Source: Pteria penguin (taxonomy: Eukaryota > Mollusca > Bivalvia > Pterioida > Pteriidae). Taken from it: a stretch of DNA of 64,000 nucleotides. Shown piece by piece: positions 11,224 to 30,500 of the stretch. Location: contig CM068587.1 of assembly GCA_035048485.1 (NCBI GenBank), positions 38,665,501-38,729,500 of the forward strand, in the 5' to 3' direction. The translations under genes were made by a program, and so were the position numbers. The notes under the pieces were generated by a model that saw nothing but the letters and a program-made list of their open reading frames with translations, ran no database searches and was not told the origin of the DNA. How positions within the stretch are numbered: position 1 is the first letter of the stretch; every line of letters starts with the position of its first letter.

Positions 11224-12672
11224 ATTTAATATCATCAATTGAACAGATGGCATTTTCATCCTTCCCACATCAATTGTGTTGAAGAGGATTTTGTGGATAA
11301 TTTGTACTATTCCAAAATGAGATCCAATGTAAAATACTTCTTTGTGACATCCCGATTCATTGCTGAAACAAAATACATGGTCGTGGGATTGCTATTTCAG
11401 TTCAATTTCCGATAAAAATGCGTTTATATGGAATTTGACCAAGAGGTTGTTAACGAGAAAATTATGTTGTTTTCATGTCATGTCATTATTTATTATCAAA
11501 GATACACGTCTATACACTATAAATTATATAAAAATAAATATATGATACAATATTAAATGTAAAAAAAGATCATATGAAAGTTGATATATACATAATTAAG
11601 AAGTAATTACATAATGTATGGTCATATGTAAAAAGGAGATAATAAGTTACGTGTAAACATGTATCATTTTTCAGTTTTGTGGTGCATGATAAAAATTTTA
11701 TCTTAACTAAATGAATTTCTATGAAGCTAAACTAATTCAAAAACGGAGAGACGGGTATAATAACATTTCTCTTTTTTTTTTTCTAAAAGTTTGATGAAAG
11801 AGAAATTTAAAAAGCATAGCAGGCGATTTGAATAAGATGTTTACGACCTAATTACCCTGACATGTTCCTTGCAGCAATCAATATTCATTTCATTACTTTG
11901 GCAAGGATCAGTGGTTATTTAATAATGATTTATTCATACTGAATAGTACTAACTGGAACTCCTTGACTGTGGGAGTAACAAGCAAGACTGACCTTTGATG
12001 GCTTTTGTTCTTAGGTAAATTTACTTAAAGACAAATTTTAATTATCATATTTTTAATGTTACATAATTCATGAAACGTAAATTCATATGTGCAGGAAACT
12101 AGAAAAACATCGAAAAGTTAATTTCCATGAAGAAAAACGAAGAAAAAGTACTTACAGAGAGTAACGCCGAAATAATTGTTGTTTAGAAATGTTAAAAATT
12201 TATAATTACTTTTTTTATGTATAAAAGTTATTGAATTTTCGAGAGAACACGAAGCAGATTTGGATCTACTCTCAGAAATACCAATATTTCAATTGCGATA
12301 CCTTAATTATGTAATTTCAATGTCCAAATTATTTGATGTGACAGTTTCATGTTATTGAGCTTTTTAAATTTATGGTGTTGTATATTACAGTCTTTATGTT
12401 GTGAATGTATCATTCTAAAATCTATTTCATTTCATATTTATTCATACAATATCCAAATAACAGTATAACAGTATGTACAATTAACGTATGTAACTTGCTA
12501 TTATAAAGGCATAAATGTTATTTATTGTATTGTGTTTCTCGGTGTTTCTTAAATGTATAGAATCGTATGTCAATGTTATTATAATTAAAAGTCCATTACC
12601 CTTCATCTGATAATGTGTGAATTACTGATTTATCAAATAATTCCACAAAATACAATATTCGATGATCCTTGT

Positions 12673-13080
12673 TGAAACATGGATCATCAGAATTTGATGA
12701 GATCAGCTTCCATGACTTGTAACTATCTCCCTGTTAACCATGCCTATTGTGTATGATACCACAGTCAGAAGACTTAAGTGGAAACACAGGTCATCAAACG
12801 ATAATGACATACGATGACATCAGGGGCTATATCGGGTAAATATCTCCTTCCGTCTAGCCATTTGCATTGTGTATAATAACACAATCAAATATTGTAAGTG
12901 GAAACATGGGTCATTAAACGATGACGAGATCAGGCACCATGACAAGTTACCATCTACTGCCAGTTTTCCATGTCCATTTTGTATCACGGTCAAATGTAGA
13001 AAGTGGAAACACGGATCATTAAGCAATAATGACATCAAGCGCCATGACTGGTAAATATCTTCTGCCGTCTAGCCATGACT
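12673..13080 (+). repeat. Minisatellite, about four units of 108-120 bp, end of block A
   Basis: Units begin GAAACATGGATCAT or a variant at about 12673, 12781, 12901 and 13007. Each contains an ATGACATCAGG-like phrase, CCGTCTAGCCAT and TATGATACCACAGTCA. Block B ends with two units of the same satellite (25876-26070). The short ORFs of both strands here come from the repeat. Confidence 0.8.
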
Positions 13081-15548
13081 ATCAGGAATATGCACGCCGA
13101 ACTTGCCCCGCCTCTTGAACTTCATATTGACCTCCACGTCATGAATATAATTTCCGCTCAACCAACATTAATAATTAAAAGTTTGCACTTTCGTTTACGA
13201 TAAAACCAAAGTTATACCCCATAATACATTTTCGGATATATTCTCATTAAAGAATCGGACACTATGTAAAACTCGACGTGGACGCGTATAGCTGTCAACC
13301 CCTTTTCTATTCAGTACATATTTTTGATTAAGTCTTAATGCGTGCCATAAGCAATACAGGTTTTAGTCTGTTGTTCTTTCACTGTAGATATATATTACTA
13401 GCGAGCGACCAAATTAATAGCATGTTCAAGAGACGGAGAGAAGGAAGGAAGGGAAACTTCGAACTTAAAACTTCAATACGTTGTGTAAGAAAAAATCGCT
13501 CACATTGTATATTTCATGTAAGAATGAAAAGTGTTAATTTTTATCAAATTTATTAGCATAGTATAATACTGTCAGTCCAAAGGATTTGGTTTCTAAGTCT
13601 AAAATATTTCGGATTACATTTTAAGCGCGCCTGCACTTAAATGCAAAAGAGCTATTGGTTAACCTCCGGCGTCCGCGTCAGCGTCCACGTACAAACTGAT
13701 ATGTACATGTAAATGTTAAAATTTTGGAATTTCGGGGGGGGGGGTGTATTTCGTTTTGTATTTTAATTTAAAGGAGCATGCTCTGATTGAAGTCGGGAAA
13801 ATTATAATAAAATGAAAACGGATTTCTTAAACGGCAATCGATTGCTAGTATATTATCTAAGATGTGTAAAAAATGTTACCAAATTCGATGTCGTTAACGA
13901 GATATGCCCGTTTTAAATTTGCAACAAAACCATGTCAACTACTTGAATATTGATGAGGTCGGTCAGAGGAAATCACATGACAATGAAATTCGAGCTTTAC
14001 CCGAATCTAACATTTGTTTCACTTTTCTTGTTTTGCCTCTGAGTCTGTGTATAATTATTTTCTACCAATTTTTTGCTTTTCTCGTGCTCGTATTCCTCCA
14101 TGTGGAACCATTTTTGTTGTTCTCTACAGTGAATATCCGCGCACGCGCATGATTATGGGCGGAGCATCGCCTTATTTAGGGAATTAATACCAACCGAATT
14201 TAATTCGACTCAATTACCTTTATTTTACGAAAACATTGAGGGATTTTAGTTTTAAATTTTGCAATTAACACAAAGTTTATAATTTATGTAATACAGAAAA
14301 TACGTAATTTATCCTTTTCATGCTAGAATTTTCCCGTCTCGGACTATGTCCCTTTAATATATTACGCTAATATATTCCTATCATTTATTCTGAATGAGTC
14401 TCTGAATCCTATTGGGATTGAGGGGGGGGGGGAAGTCTCATGCTCATGTGTTTTTCTTTTTTTTTTTTTTAATTTTGTTATGTAAATGGAAACTAATAAT
14501 GAATTACAATATTTACCCATGTCCCATACCATTACATCCGCCTAGATTTAGCCCTGCGGTCGGGGGTCATTAGCTATAATGGAATGATAGGGCAAATGTT
14601 AAGATGTTGAAATTTCAATGTTTTTGCTTTTCTTTTTATACTTTTGTTAACCGCACTGTAGAGCAAATCCAGTCTATGACCGTTTGTCTGTCCACTCGTC
14701 CATCCGTAGGGCCTCAACAATTTGCGTTTAGCTTGGTTTACCATTAATGATACTTATGTCAAACTTGATTCTGACACGCTAGCATGTAATGAAATCATCA
14801 TGAATTGGAAAACGTTTTTGTCATATCTGTCTGAGTAGACAAGTTTGATTAGAAATTAAATACTTGAATTATGAGAAATAGTAATATGATGGCTTGGGAA
14901 TCATGCTACACAATGAAATATAAAGCCTTCATTAAAACAAAAGCTGCCACAGCAGGCGCTCATCCAGTGGCTGTGGCACATTTGTTTAATCTGTTAACGC
15001 GCCCGTATTATCCATCCCTGGCTACGTCTGTATGGTCAGCAGCTAACGTCACAGCGGCGGTATCAGATGTGTGGAGTCCTCCTTAATGTGTTTATGTCAC
15101 CTCATACAATTAATATACTGTTTGAACTTTCAATGTACATGTATATGTTTTATCACTATTTTTCAATTTATTTTTACACATATAGATGTTATGTTTGCGT
15201 TTTATGAACACTCTACCACGATTGTCTTGTTAGCTGTTTTATTTTTTACAGATATGGAGGTACAGTATAATGTTTGTTAGCTCATGTTGAATATCGCTAA
15301 TTTTACATTAAATGGAAAGATGAAAGGACAGTTAATCCGTCAACACACTCACTACGTCTTTGTATATATCTTATGTCAAACCCACGTTTGCATCTTGAAT
15401 ATATTGCAATAACATTTCTTTATATTTCTAAATTATCTTCTGTCTTTGGGTTTTCTTGAGGGAGGCCTTTTATAGACTTAGTTTTTTTTTTATATTCAAC
15501 GTCAACCTATTTATATATGGTTATATTCTCTAGCATCGAGAATTTTAC

Positions 15549-15838
15549 GAGGCCTTTTTCGTGCCATTCTAATAAAGAAAACAAAAATTGTTATCTCGCT
15601 CGAACGAGAATGTAATTCGTTCGAACTATTGTAAATAATAATTAACAGCTATTATGATACTTTTAATTACAACAGTCGGGCAGAATGTATCTGATGCCAT
15701 AATACCCCTCTCCCCTTTCCCCCTGGCTATCTTTTTCTTCTTCTTCAAAGTGAAATAAACTATAATTATTTTTTATAAGTTGTATGTTTTAGAATAAACA
15801 TGCACACACAGACACAGACACACAGACACAGACACACA

Positions 15839-15891
<53 letters not shown>

Positions 15892-16146
15892 ATATATATA
15901 TATATTAGTAAGTGTGAAGTGGATCTCGATTGTTATGACTTATAAGATGAATTACATGCAATTATAAATATATCATTGTATGAATCAGTTGAAATAAGTT
16001 TAATTACTCTTCTTTTTAAATAACCAAACACCTTAAGTAATATACAATAATTTCTCGTTAGAATGAGATGCTCTCTCGTTAGAACGAGATAATTTCTCGG
16101 TCAAACGAGATAAAAATTCTTCTTTAAAATGGCACGAAAACGGCTT
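15549..16146. mobile_element. Foldback element with palindromic TCTCGTTCGAACGAGA iterons
   Basis: The left arm starts AGGCC, then TTTTTCGTGCCATTCTAA; the right arm in reverse reads AAGCCGTTTTCGTGCCATTT. Each arm continues with ATCTCG and GAACGAGA-type palindromes, one or two copies on the left (15595-15630) and three on the right (16050-16112). The centre holds a CA/TA microsatellite. No coding sequence. Absent at the same place in block A. Confidence 0.7.
15802..15906. repeat. (CA)n-(TA)n microsatellite inside the foldback
   Basis: CACAGACACAGA imperfect start, pure CA, then a TA tail. Confidence 0.95.
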
Positions 16147-16178
16147 ACTATAATATTAATTCATTCAAAGCAAAGGAA

Positions 16179-16181
<3 letters not shown>

Positions 16182-16271
<90 letters not shown>

Positions 16272-16284
16272 AAACACACACACA
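16182..16284. repeat. (CA)n microsatellite
   Basis: About 100 bp of nearly pure CA, beginning 36 bp after the right arm of the foldback. Confidence 0.95.
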
Positions 16285-16364
16285 AAGGAAATGAAAAATA
16301 AATAAATATAAGGTAAATATATGCGATGAGGAGACATGGTCCTGAACCTCGTTCCCTCTGACTG

Positions 16365-16960
16365 TTAGTCGGGACTCCTACAGATCTAGGGTCTTAGCTC
16401 GCTTTCAGGCTGGAAGAGCACGGTTTATTATGTTGATGTCGCATATATTTTTATATCATTATGTGTTTTACTATAACTTACGTGTTTATATTTTTATGAC
16501 CTCTCAATATGCGATACCTGTTGACCCTTGTTCTTTACATGGAGGATTATTTATAAATTTTTAAATGTACGTCCTTTGATTGTTCTGCTGTTACGGTGAG
16601 TAGGAAGGTGGGCCCGTAAACCGGTTAACCATACCATTTGTTGGCTTTTGTCAAATTAAATGACCGTCCTAAGTCGGTATCGTAATTACAGTACAATCAA
16701 ATATTTTTGTAATGTGTTGTATGTGCTAGTATATTATTGATATTCATGTATTGTATAGTTCCATGGTGACGTCTGCCACATAACTGAGCCAGTAACTCCT
16801 CTTTTTTCTTTGAAACGTAAACATGGATAGCTTTGTATTTGTTATCTCTTAAATTGCTTGATAAAGGTCGTCAGGCCGAAAATTTGCAACACATAGTATT
16901 TGTGTTCCTTTACTTTTTATATACCGGAGTTCCCTTTGGAGGAATTCTCGAATCTTTATT
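16365..16960 (+). repeat. Near full-length dispersed retroelement-tail repeat
   Basis: The reverse complement of 46295-46740 aligns to 16365-16800 in order (CTGTTAGTCGGGACTCCT, AGAGCACGGTTTA, TGACCTCTC, CCTTGTTCTNTACATGGAG, ATTAAATGACCGTCCTAAGT). It then runs straight into the 1-165 family, with TTGATAA, GGTC/GGCC stem and GAAA at 16858-16881. This places the hairpin motif at the end of the same element. Confidence 0.75.
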
Positions 16961-17149
16961 AACTTTTTATTATCTTTATTTACTAATATGAATCGACAGT
17001 AAGCAAGTTATTTATTTGACCAAACGTGGTTTGGGTTCCGGGAAGTACCTATTTCATAAGTATAAAGTATGTATATTAAAGTGAGGTAGAAAAACCTCCA
17101 CAGGTATGCACAATATAGATATGAATTTTAAAACATTTAATAATTATAG

Positions 17150-17465
17150 ATGTTACAAAACTATTTAAATGTAATACAATTGTTATAACGAGTGTGGACG
17201 GTCAGTCAAAAGGAAAATAGTCACTCAGTCTACCGGTAAATTAGCTTACTTTCTCACACACTAAGAGCAGAACAACGAAAGGAACATTTAATTTAAACTC
17301 TATATATAACTCCTAATTTAAAGAACAAGGGCCGCCCAGCGATTACATTTGAAAGGTCATAAAATTCCACGTACACAGATAGTGTAAAATCTAATTATCT
17401 AAAATACAAAACGACATCAACATGAAATAATCATACCCTGCTATCTGTAAACAAAATCTTGAACT
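17150..17465 (-). repeat. Dispersed retroelement-tail repeat upstream of GRL-2
   Basis: Paralogous to 5770-6135, with the same landmarks (GACGGTCAGTCAAAAGG, ATAGTCACTCAGT, CACAGATAGTGTAA). It lies about 0.4-0.7 kb before the GRL-2 ATG. Confidence 0.65.
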
Positions 17466-17747
17466 AACAATTTGTGATTTATCAATTTAAATATACCATA
17501 CATAAATTATTAATGAACCTTGAACTATAATTAAATATTGCAATGTTTTAAAACGGGAGCACTATAAAAGACATTAACAGAGTAAATTTCTATGATATTA
17601 ACCAAATTCCCACGTGTGTCTGATTTCATATCCAAAGTAAATAGCCGTAATATTTTTTAATCGTGTATTATTGATCAGTGCAACTGATTGCGGTAATGGC
17701 ATTTTAAGAACAGGAAGGTTTGGTTTGTAAAAAAGCCATTAAGCGAA

Positions 17748-17789
17748 GAGCGAATAGGACGGCTCGATTTGTAACTTGGTATATATATA
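17748..17789 (+). promoter_or_regulatory. Putative GRL-2 core promoter
   Basis: AGAGCGAATAGGA (17748-17760), then TATATATATA (17780-17789), ending 60 bp before the ATG at 17850. Both elements are conserved with GRL-1 although the spacer bases have changed. Confidence 0.45.
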
Positions 17790-17849
17790 CCTATTTTATA
17801 TGTTTTAGTAATAACTCTTCGTTTGCATTCACGTATACAAGGATTAATC

Positions 17850-23322
<5,473 letters not shown>

Positions 23323-23474
23323 ATGTCATTGATCAAATAAACAGGTGGAATTTTCATCCTTTCCACATCAATTTTGTTGAAGAGGATTTTTTGGACGATT
23401 TAATCTGTTCGTCATTGCAAAAGGTGGTGCAACGTGACTTCTAGTTTTCATGGTTGAAACAAAATACCGTTTGT

Positions 23475-23790
23475 TATTCAATTGACCGTCCTAAGTCGGT
23501 CTTGCTTCATTGCATGCATTGTATTACTTGTTACGAAGTTTTATTGTATGTCTCCTCTGTGACTTCTGCCCTACCACACCATTTGTTTAGCTTTTGTCAA
23601 ATTAAATGACCGTCCTAAGTCGGTATCGTAATTGCACTACAATCAAATATTTTTGTTATATCTGCTAGTATATTATTGATATTCATGTATTGTATAGCTC
23701 CATGGTGACTTCTGCCACATAACTGAGTCAGTAACTCCTCTTTTTTTCCTACAGCTTAGTCAGATGTCTTTCCCTTTCCCTTTTGCCATT
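23475..23790 (+). repeat. Dispersed retroelement-tail repeats, two partial copies
   Basis: GACCGTCCTAAGTCGGT occurs twice (about 23483 and 23608). The second is followed by ATCGTAATTGCACTACAATC and CATAACTGAGTCAGTAACTC as in the copy at 16.7 kb. Confidence 0.75.
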
Positions 23791-24829
23791 TTCATGGTTT
23801 AAAGAACACACAGATTTGTGGGATTGCAGTTTTATTTTTACCTCCCTTAAAAATTTATTGTGAAATTTTTAGGTATTAGACAAAGAGATTGTTTACAAAA
23901 TATGTTGTTGACTTGTCGTATTTATTTGTTAATGTCCAAAGCTGTTACAGCCTGTACAGTCTATGAATAATAAACAAATAGATACATGTATGTAATTCTA
24001 GGTTAAATGTAAATTGGGATTATACGAAAGTTGATATACATATAATTAAGAAGTAGTAACATAATCCCTATAATCCAAGGACATATGTAAAACATGATAA
24101 TATATGACGAGTAAACATATATCATTTTTTAGTTATGTAACGCTATAATAAATTTATCTAAACCAAACAAGTCTCTCTGCAGCTGAACTAATTTCAAAAA
24201 TGAGTGACAGGTATAATAATATTTCTGCAAAACTATTTGTCTTTAAGGTTAAAAATAAATGAACTGAATTTTAAACTTCTAACTGATATTTACATAAAGG
24301 ACAATGCCGCATAAGTTCTAATTTGAATAAGTTATCAACTACCTAATTACCCTGACATGTTCCTTTCAGCAAACAATAGCCATTCCATTACCTTGGCATG
24401 GGGCAGTGGTTATTCAACAATAAACTATATTATTCAACAATAACTGTACTGTACTGTAACTGTACAATGTGTAATCAATAATACCAACATGAAGACTTTG
24501 ACTATGGGCTTAGCAGGTACGATTGACCTTTAGGGATGATGGCCTCATGTAAATTTCATTGACAACTTATGGATAGATTTTCGTATTTTTAATGTCAATG
24601 TAATTCTTAAGACGTAAATTCACAGGTACAGATAACTGCGAAAATTGAATCTCCACAAATAAAAAGTACTTATATAGAGAATGATGCTGAAATAAATGTT
24701 GTTCGATTTGTTGGAAATTTCTGAATATGTTCTATGAGTATGTTTATGTGTGTACAACAATAAGATACCGAGTAATGTTCTGTTCGATATAAAAATCGAT
24801 ATAAAAAGGCAAAATAGTGAGTAAAGGCA

Positions 24830-25230
24830 ATCATAGACCCCCAGAAAACCAGAGGTGGGATCAGGTGCCATGGAGAAGTAGGCATCCCCTGCCGACTGGT
24901 CACACCCGCCATGCTGCCATACTACAAGACGAGTTATTAGAAACTCAAAGAGAAGACAGAAGACATCTGACCAAGCTGCATGACAGAAATCACCAAGGAC
25001 ATGTACATAAAACATGATGATAGAAATATTAACACAGAAAACGTCATTATAGAAATATTCGATCGTACTGCAGCGACAATACCGACTTAAGACGGTCAAT
25101 TAAAGTAACAGACGTCACTCAAAAGGTGTGGTTAAACGGTTTACGAGGGTCCATCTTCACACTCACGGCTTAAGCAGCACGATCAAAGAAGACAAATTTA
25201 AAAGTTTATAAATAATTCGAACTCACATTA
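24830..25230 (-). repeat. Dispersed repeats (two families joined)
   Basis: 24840-24912 holds GGTGGGATCAGGTGCCATGG and GGCATCCCCTGCCGACTGGT, also at 35869-35925. 24945-25230 is a copy of the GACCGTCCTAAGTCGG family in reverse (GACAGAAGACATCTGACC, CGTACTGCAGCGACAATACC). Confidence 0.7.
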
Positions 25231-25875
25231 AGTAGACGGTATAATACCCCAGAAATATTTGATAAAATGTCAATTGCCATAGAAATCTACCACAATCTAA
25301 ACGATAAACATCTTCAACCGCATAAGGAAGTCAACACATCGCACTATGATATCCAATTATTGTACACAAGATCTTCATATCGTCGGTAAAATCTAATAAA
25401 AGGAACTGTATTTTCTCAAGAAGTTGATTGAGGTTTACTTTTAGACATACCGATTTTTCGATCACAAAACCTTAAATATGTGATGTGACAGATTCATGTT
25501 ATTGTGTTTTGTAAATTCATGGTGTTGTATATTATAGTCATTATGTTGTGAGTGTATTATTCTAAAATCTATTTCATTTCATATTTATTCATACAATATT
25601 CAAATAACAGTATGAACAATTAACTATCTAAGATTTATTTATGAATTCCATACAATATCAACATAACAGAATGAAAAATTCATGTAACTTGCTTTAAAGC
25701 ACAAGTGTGTATACCATCTTGTATATTATAGTTTTTCTTTCTCGGAGTTCCTTAAATGTTTTCAAAAATAACTTCGTTATGGCGTCGTATGACAATGTCT
25801 ATTATCCATCATCTGATAATGTGTGGATTACTGATTGATTAAATAATCTCATAAAAATACAATGTTCGTTATTCT

Positions 25876-26070
25876 TTAGTTGAAACACGGGTAATCTAAC
25901 TATTTTGAAATCATTCGCCATAGTCGGTTAATATCTCCTGCCGGCTAGCGATATTCGTTGTGTATAAATCCACGGTCAAATATGGTAAATGGAAACAGAG
26001 ATCTTGAAACAATAAATAGATCAGGCCCATGGCTCCTGTTTTCTAGCCATTTCTGTTGAGTATGATACCA
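25876..26070 (+). repeat. Minisatellite, about two units, end of block B
   Basis: Two diverged units of the satellite at 12673-13080 (GAAACACGGGTAATC, CTCCTGCCGGCTAGC, TATGATACCACAGTCA). Confidence 0.65.
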
Positions 26071-26439
26071 CAGTCAAAATATATTCTTCATACCTTCCCG
26101 CAATGGAAATTTATAAACCATTTCAAAAAACTAAATATTGAGTATATTGAGTGTAAGGAAAATTATTTTTCGAAATGTGCATCTAGTCCAAAAAGTTCAT
26201 ATGAGTAGATACATTTCTATAAAACATGTTATTATGTCATGCATACGAAGTTGATGTATGCATTACACCATTAAAATCTGAACTGATCGAATGTCAATAA
26301 ATGTCTAGGTGTCTTTTATATTGTTTTAAAACACCTATGTATTGATGTTGTGTGGAGGTGACAATTTTTTCACGTTGTGTGCGTATTGAATGATTTTTTG
26401 AGGGTTTTTTTTTTTTGTTTCATCTGCTTATTTTCGGTA

Positions 26440-26570
26440 TTGATGGCGGATGCCATTAGCCAAACGGGAGTCGCTTACTACTTCCGGTGTCTAGTATTCC
26501 ATGGAATATTACCCGTGATATGTTGTTACTTATGCCGTATTGGCATTTCACAGTTAATAAAGTACTCTGA
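26440..26570 (+). repeat. Dispersed repeat fragment
   Basis: GATGGCGGATGCCATTAGCC, AAACGGGAGTCGCTTACTAC: a member of the 10930/23048/50905 family. Confidence 0.6.
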
Positions 26571-27280
26571 TAAGTTGTAGGAATATATTTACTGAAACTA
26601 TGACTTTAATTGCAAATACATTTGTTGACTCTATTCTCTCTTTGTAATACATATTTACTGTGCCATTATAATGATTAAAAAGCGAGACACACAATGTAAA
26701 TTCATACCGCAGAGAATAACAATAAGAAGTACATTTAGAGATAATGTAAACCGCTGTGTTAACTTTGCTGAAATTGACAGCATATTGTCATTAAATGACA
26801 TTGCACAATAACTTGAAAATGTATTTGAATGACTTTGGTTACAGATCTGTAAGAGAAATATAAATTATGAGCTTATTGTTCAATGTTTTATTGAATACTT
26901 GTATTCCCACAAGCACAGCAATAATGTTGCAAGACTGGGTATTGTGACTTACAACACAAACACTTCAAATGATAAAATAGTGCTGCACTGATATAAAACA
27001 TTGCTTCGAAAGTTAATCGAGTACAACCTGGCGCCCCTGCTATTGTGAAAATATCGACTCGTTGTGCTTTACTATGTGCAATATTAAGGCTGTGGGACTA
27101 TACCAAAATTAGTAAAATAAGGGTTGGTATATTCTAAAGCAAAATATCTGTAATGATGCATGGATCGCATGTGACGATAATGCAGGTATGTTTTACATTA
27201 TAAACCTGTGTATTTGTAAATAATTGGCCATTTCCTCAAATAAATAAGATAGTTATCCTTCTTTACCTTCAAATAGATTT
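26571..27280. other. No gene seen
   Basis: AT-rich, no recognisable coding sequence or repeat. Confidence 0.4.
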
Positions 27281-27576
27281 GGAGCCGACCTATCTCAATG
27301 GTAGAGGTTCTTGGCTTGTGACTTAGAGTTTCAGGGTTTGATTCCCGACGTGGACAACCCGTTGTTCTGTCTTTGGGATGGACAGTGAAACAGAGATTCC
27401 GTGTCACAGTAAACGTGACAGGTAAAATATCCCTCGCTGCATCAGGTGAATCCTTGGGACTTTCATAAAATTATAAATCTCTTCACAATGCATAAGGCAG
27501 ATGCCATCATTATTTACATGAAATAATCGTGGAGTGATGTTGAACTCTCACCAATCAATCGAAAGAAAAAAAAAAG
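27281..27576 (+). repeat. tRNA-derived SINE
   Basis: A-box-like ACCTATCTCAATGGTAGAGG and B-box GGTTTGATTCCC give a tRNA-like head at 27285-27355. A body and the tail AAATAATCGTGGAGTGATG follow, ending in an A run at 27568. It is a Pol III retroposon, not a tRNA gene: the cloverleaf is not complete. Confidence 0.75.
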
Positions 27577-30500
27577 GAAACTAAAAACCGAAATAGATAT
27601 GTGATGATAGATCTAAAAGCAGCGTATCACATACCTTGATGATTCAGGGGTTTCAGAGAAATGAACAAAATGATTACATTAAAATATAATACTCGTATGT
27701 ATCTGACGTTATATTGATGTCCACTCACACTACGCCTCAGTGGTCACTCATGGACTCCTGGAAACCAGGGATGAATCATAAAATAGTCTCAGTGTTCCCC
27801 TATTGATAGTCAATAGTACAAAAAACCCTAACCCCCAACCAACCCCTGCCCCTCCCCCCCCCCAAAAAATCGGCATTGCGTACAGTGGATGAATGTGAAA
27901 TGATACCATAGAATGTTACATACTTGTATCATGCCTGAGTCAAATTTTTCGATGGGGGAGTTTCCGATTTTGGAACAAGTGTAATAAGAAAATAAAACAA
28001 AAATTTATTTGTTTGATTCCTCTATTTTAAGGTCACTCCAAAATTTATATGGTTACAGTTAAGACAACGATTTCATTGTAAACACTCGCATTCCTCTAAA
28101 ACAAAAGGTGAGGATGGAATGGTGTCTACAGTTTGAGGGGTTACATCCACTATAAATGTCTTATTACATTCTGCGTGTTACTAATGAATCATTCATAAAT
28201 ACTGATAATAGATTTCCCATGAATACCTGAAAATAAATATGTAATCGTTCTAGCAGAGTTCAGATATTTATCTGAAAGAATTCTCAACAAGATTTTCATT
28301 ATAATCATTAAATCATTATTGTTCAATGTATAAAAATTCAATTCAAAATTATGTAATAGATTGATTGATGCTATAGATAAAAATAGAAACTGAGATGCAA
28401 GGGGTGTTTTTGTAATAATGAAATTAACGATATTTAGTGTGAGAATAAGAGAACCATTAGTCGACCATTTCATTATTTACTCGTTCTAAGTGAGAGTATT
28501 TCACAACTGTTACATAATGCATATTTAATTTCACAATCCCACAGCGTTGTATTGACTATGAACGCATTTAGTATACAGCAATTTATTGATTAAGCAACAA
28601 TATATTGAGAAGATTTTAATTGTGGATTATGCAATAAAATTGTGATTTATATAAATGCAACTGAATTTTGAATACCTCATACATTATACTTTATCTATAT
28701 GAATGCAGCTTAACGAAAAATGGATGTCGTGAATTTAATAATAATTCTAACTTACTTCATTTGATTTCATAAATTTCATTGGCCGAAAACAGAAACAGAC
28801 AGACATGTATAACCACGTTATACCTTACTCAGCGTGCAATCTTGAGTCGCATCACATTTTATTTTATTTCATCTGTCAGAAATACTACATTATAACAACT
28901 TCGTTCTGTGATCTCACCGTCTCCTGTCGATGACAATTTGCAGTTTATAATTCTACCATTCACGTGCACACTTATTACGGCCAACAACACTGACAACGTA
29001 CCAACATGCGCCGTCGTTACCATGCTCTCTAGTATGTTGTTTCATCTCGCCGTGGCACAACTGCTTGTTTAGATCGATGTGAGTTTACTCAACGTGTCAA
29101 TCAATTTGTGACTCGTAATTTAATTATGAATACTTGAGAATATCAAGATGACGAAAATTCTTATGTCAGTACAATAATTATCAATTCGTTTCTCGATACG
29201 TCTGTCTTTGTGTTTAGATCTATTCTCTTTATCGACAGTATCTGTCCTTTTAGCAACGAGGAATTTGGGGGCAAATTAAAAAAAAGATCTTTACGTAAAA
29301 GTGAATTAGAATGTTGATAGACGTACTGTGTTTGATTGTTTGCCATATACCACTTGAAACCATCGTTTTCCTGGTTTCGATCGCATCTCTAGGAAAACAA
29401 TTTTTGAACGGTATAACCACAGAATTGCTGTCGGAAATAAACTCAGTGCATTTATCCCCTAATTACAGTTTTGCTGAAATATTGCCATTCCAAAATAGAA
29501 TCGCTTTATCTTTGCATAGAGTATGCAACTAGATACTAAATATCAAAGACAATAAGCCGGTACCAATACGGTATGTTTTATACTATACAAATAGAATGGT
29601 TTGCCAACGGGAACTCCCATTTATCTAACGGTTAAATGTAGAGAAGTGCATGAGGATTCCACAAGAGACTTAGTAGTAAATGCATGCATGCACAACCATT
29701 TGTTATTCATCAAATTGCAATTAGTAAGTCTTTGTGACAAAAAAACAGTTGTATGCCCACAATTTTATACCTTAAACTGTAGTAGGAGGAAAAAGTAAGT
29801 CACAAAGACGCCAGCCAGCTGCAAAAGAAACAGAAGTGGTAAGATAATATAATGGATATCGTATTTAATGTTATGCATTCAAAAGAAAAAATATATTTTA
29901 TTTTCAAAACTTCCATGATAACATAATTCATTACTTGTACTTAGTTTGAAAAAAAATCATTATCTCGAGATCGGACAAGTCTTAAGGTTGCAAAGTGAGA
30001 ACTGAATCACTAATCTAGGGAGGCCCAAACTCTTTCTTTAAAAAAAACATGAGATACACTTTTTAGATACCTTTAAATAATTTATTTGTATCACAATATA
30101 CCAGAGAATAAGTAAGTTACAAAGCATGTTTTATAGTCAACAAACTCTGAAAATTTCACGGGTTTATCTCGAGTACTTTACAAGATATGAGGATTCGAAA
30201 ATGGACAATATTGCATTTTTACACCTTTTTCAAGCAAATGAAAATGCACAACCTCGCAATTTTATGAGTGTATAACTTAATCAGCTATGCATAAAATTTG
30301 TGATTTGTTTATATTAATCTACTCTATGTACTACAGGTATTACGAAAAAAGATAAAAACATTGGTTGTAAGTCTTATCATCTCAAATATAATCTCTTAAA
30401 CTTGACGAAGAATGCTTTTTTACTTTGATGAAAATGACGAAGTCTAAATGTCCAAGGTCATTTTTCTAAAAACTTATACAAGGATTCATAATAAAACTTA

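Larger units (their letters stand above)
4195..13080 (+). repeat. Tandem duplication, block A (contains GRL-1)
   Basis: Colinear with block B (13430-26070). Anchors seen by eye: the AACTTCGAACTTAA region (4219 versus 13459), GTCTGTGGGCCAGC versus GTCTGTATGGTCAGC (4435/15027), the GRL upstream region (5766-6535 versus 17125-17850), all four exons, the 3' region (12400-12470 versus 25550-25625) and a terminal minisatellite. Boundaries are approximate. The copies differ by several later insertions. Confidence 0.85.

Noticed and set aside
12673..13080. CRISPR-like regular repeats
   Set aside because: Units of 108-120 bp are contiguous and diverged, without spacers; this is an animal minisatellite.
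17823..17849. Upstream extension of GRL-2 exon 1
   Set aside because: The extension would begin at TTG, not ATG; the ATG at 17850 aligns with the GRL-1 start.
24620..25099. 159-aa minus-strand ORF
   Set aside because: It spans two dispersed repeat families that also occur elsewhere; no domain recognised.
27281..27360. tRNA gene
   Set aside because: A and B boxes are present but the cloverleaf is incomplete and a SINE body and tail follow.
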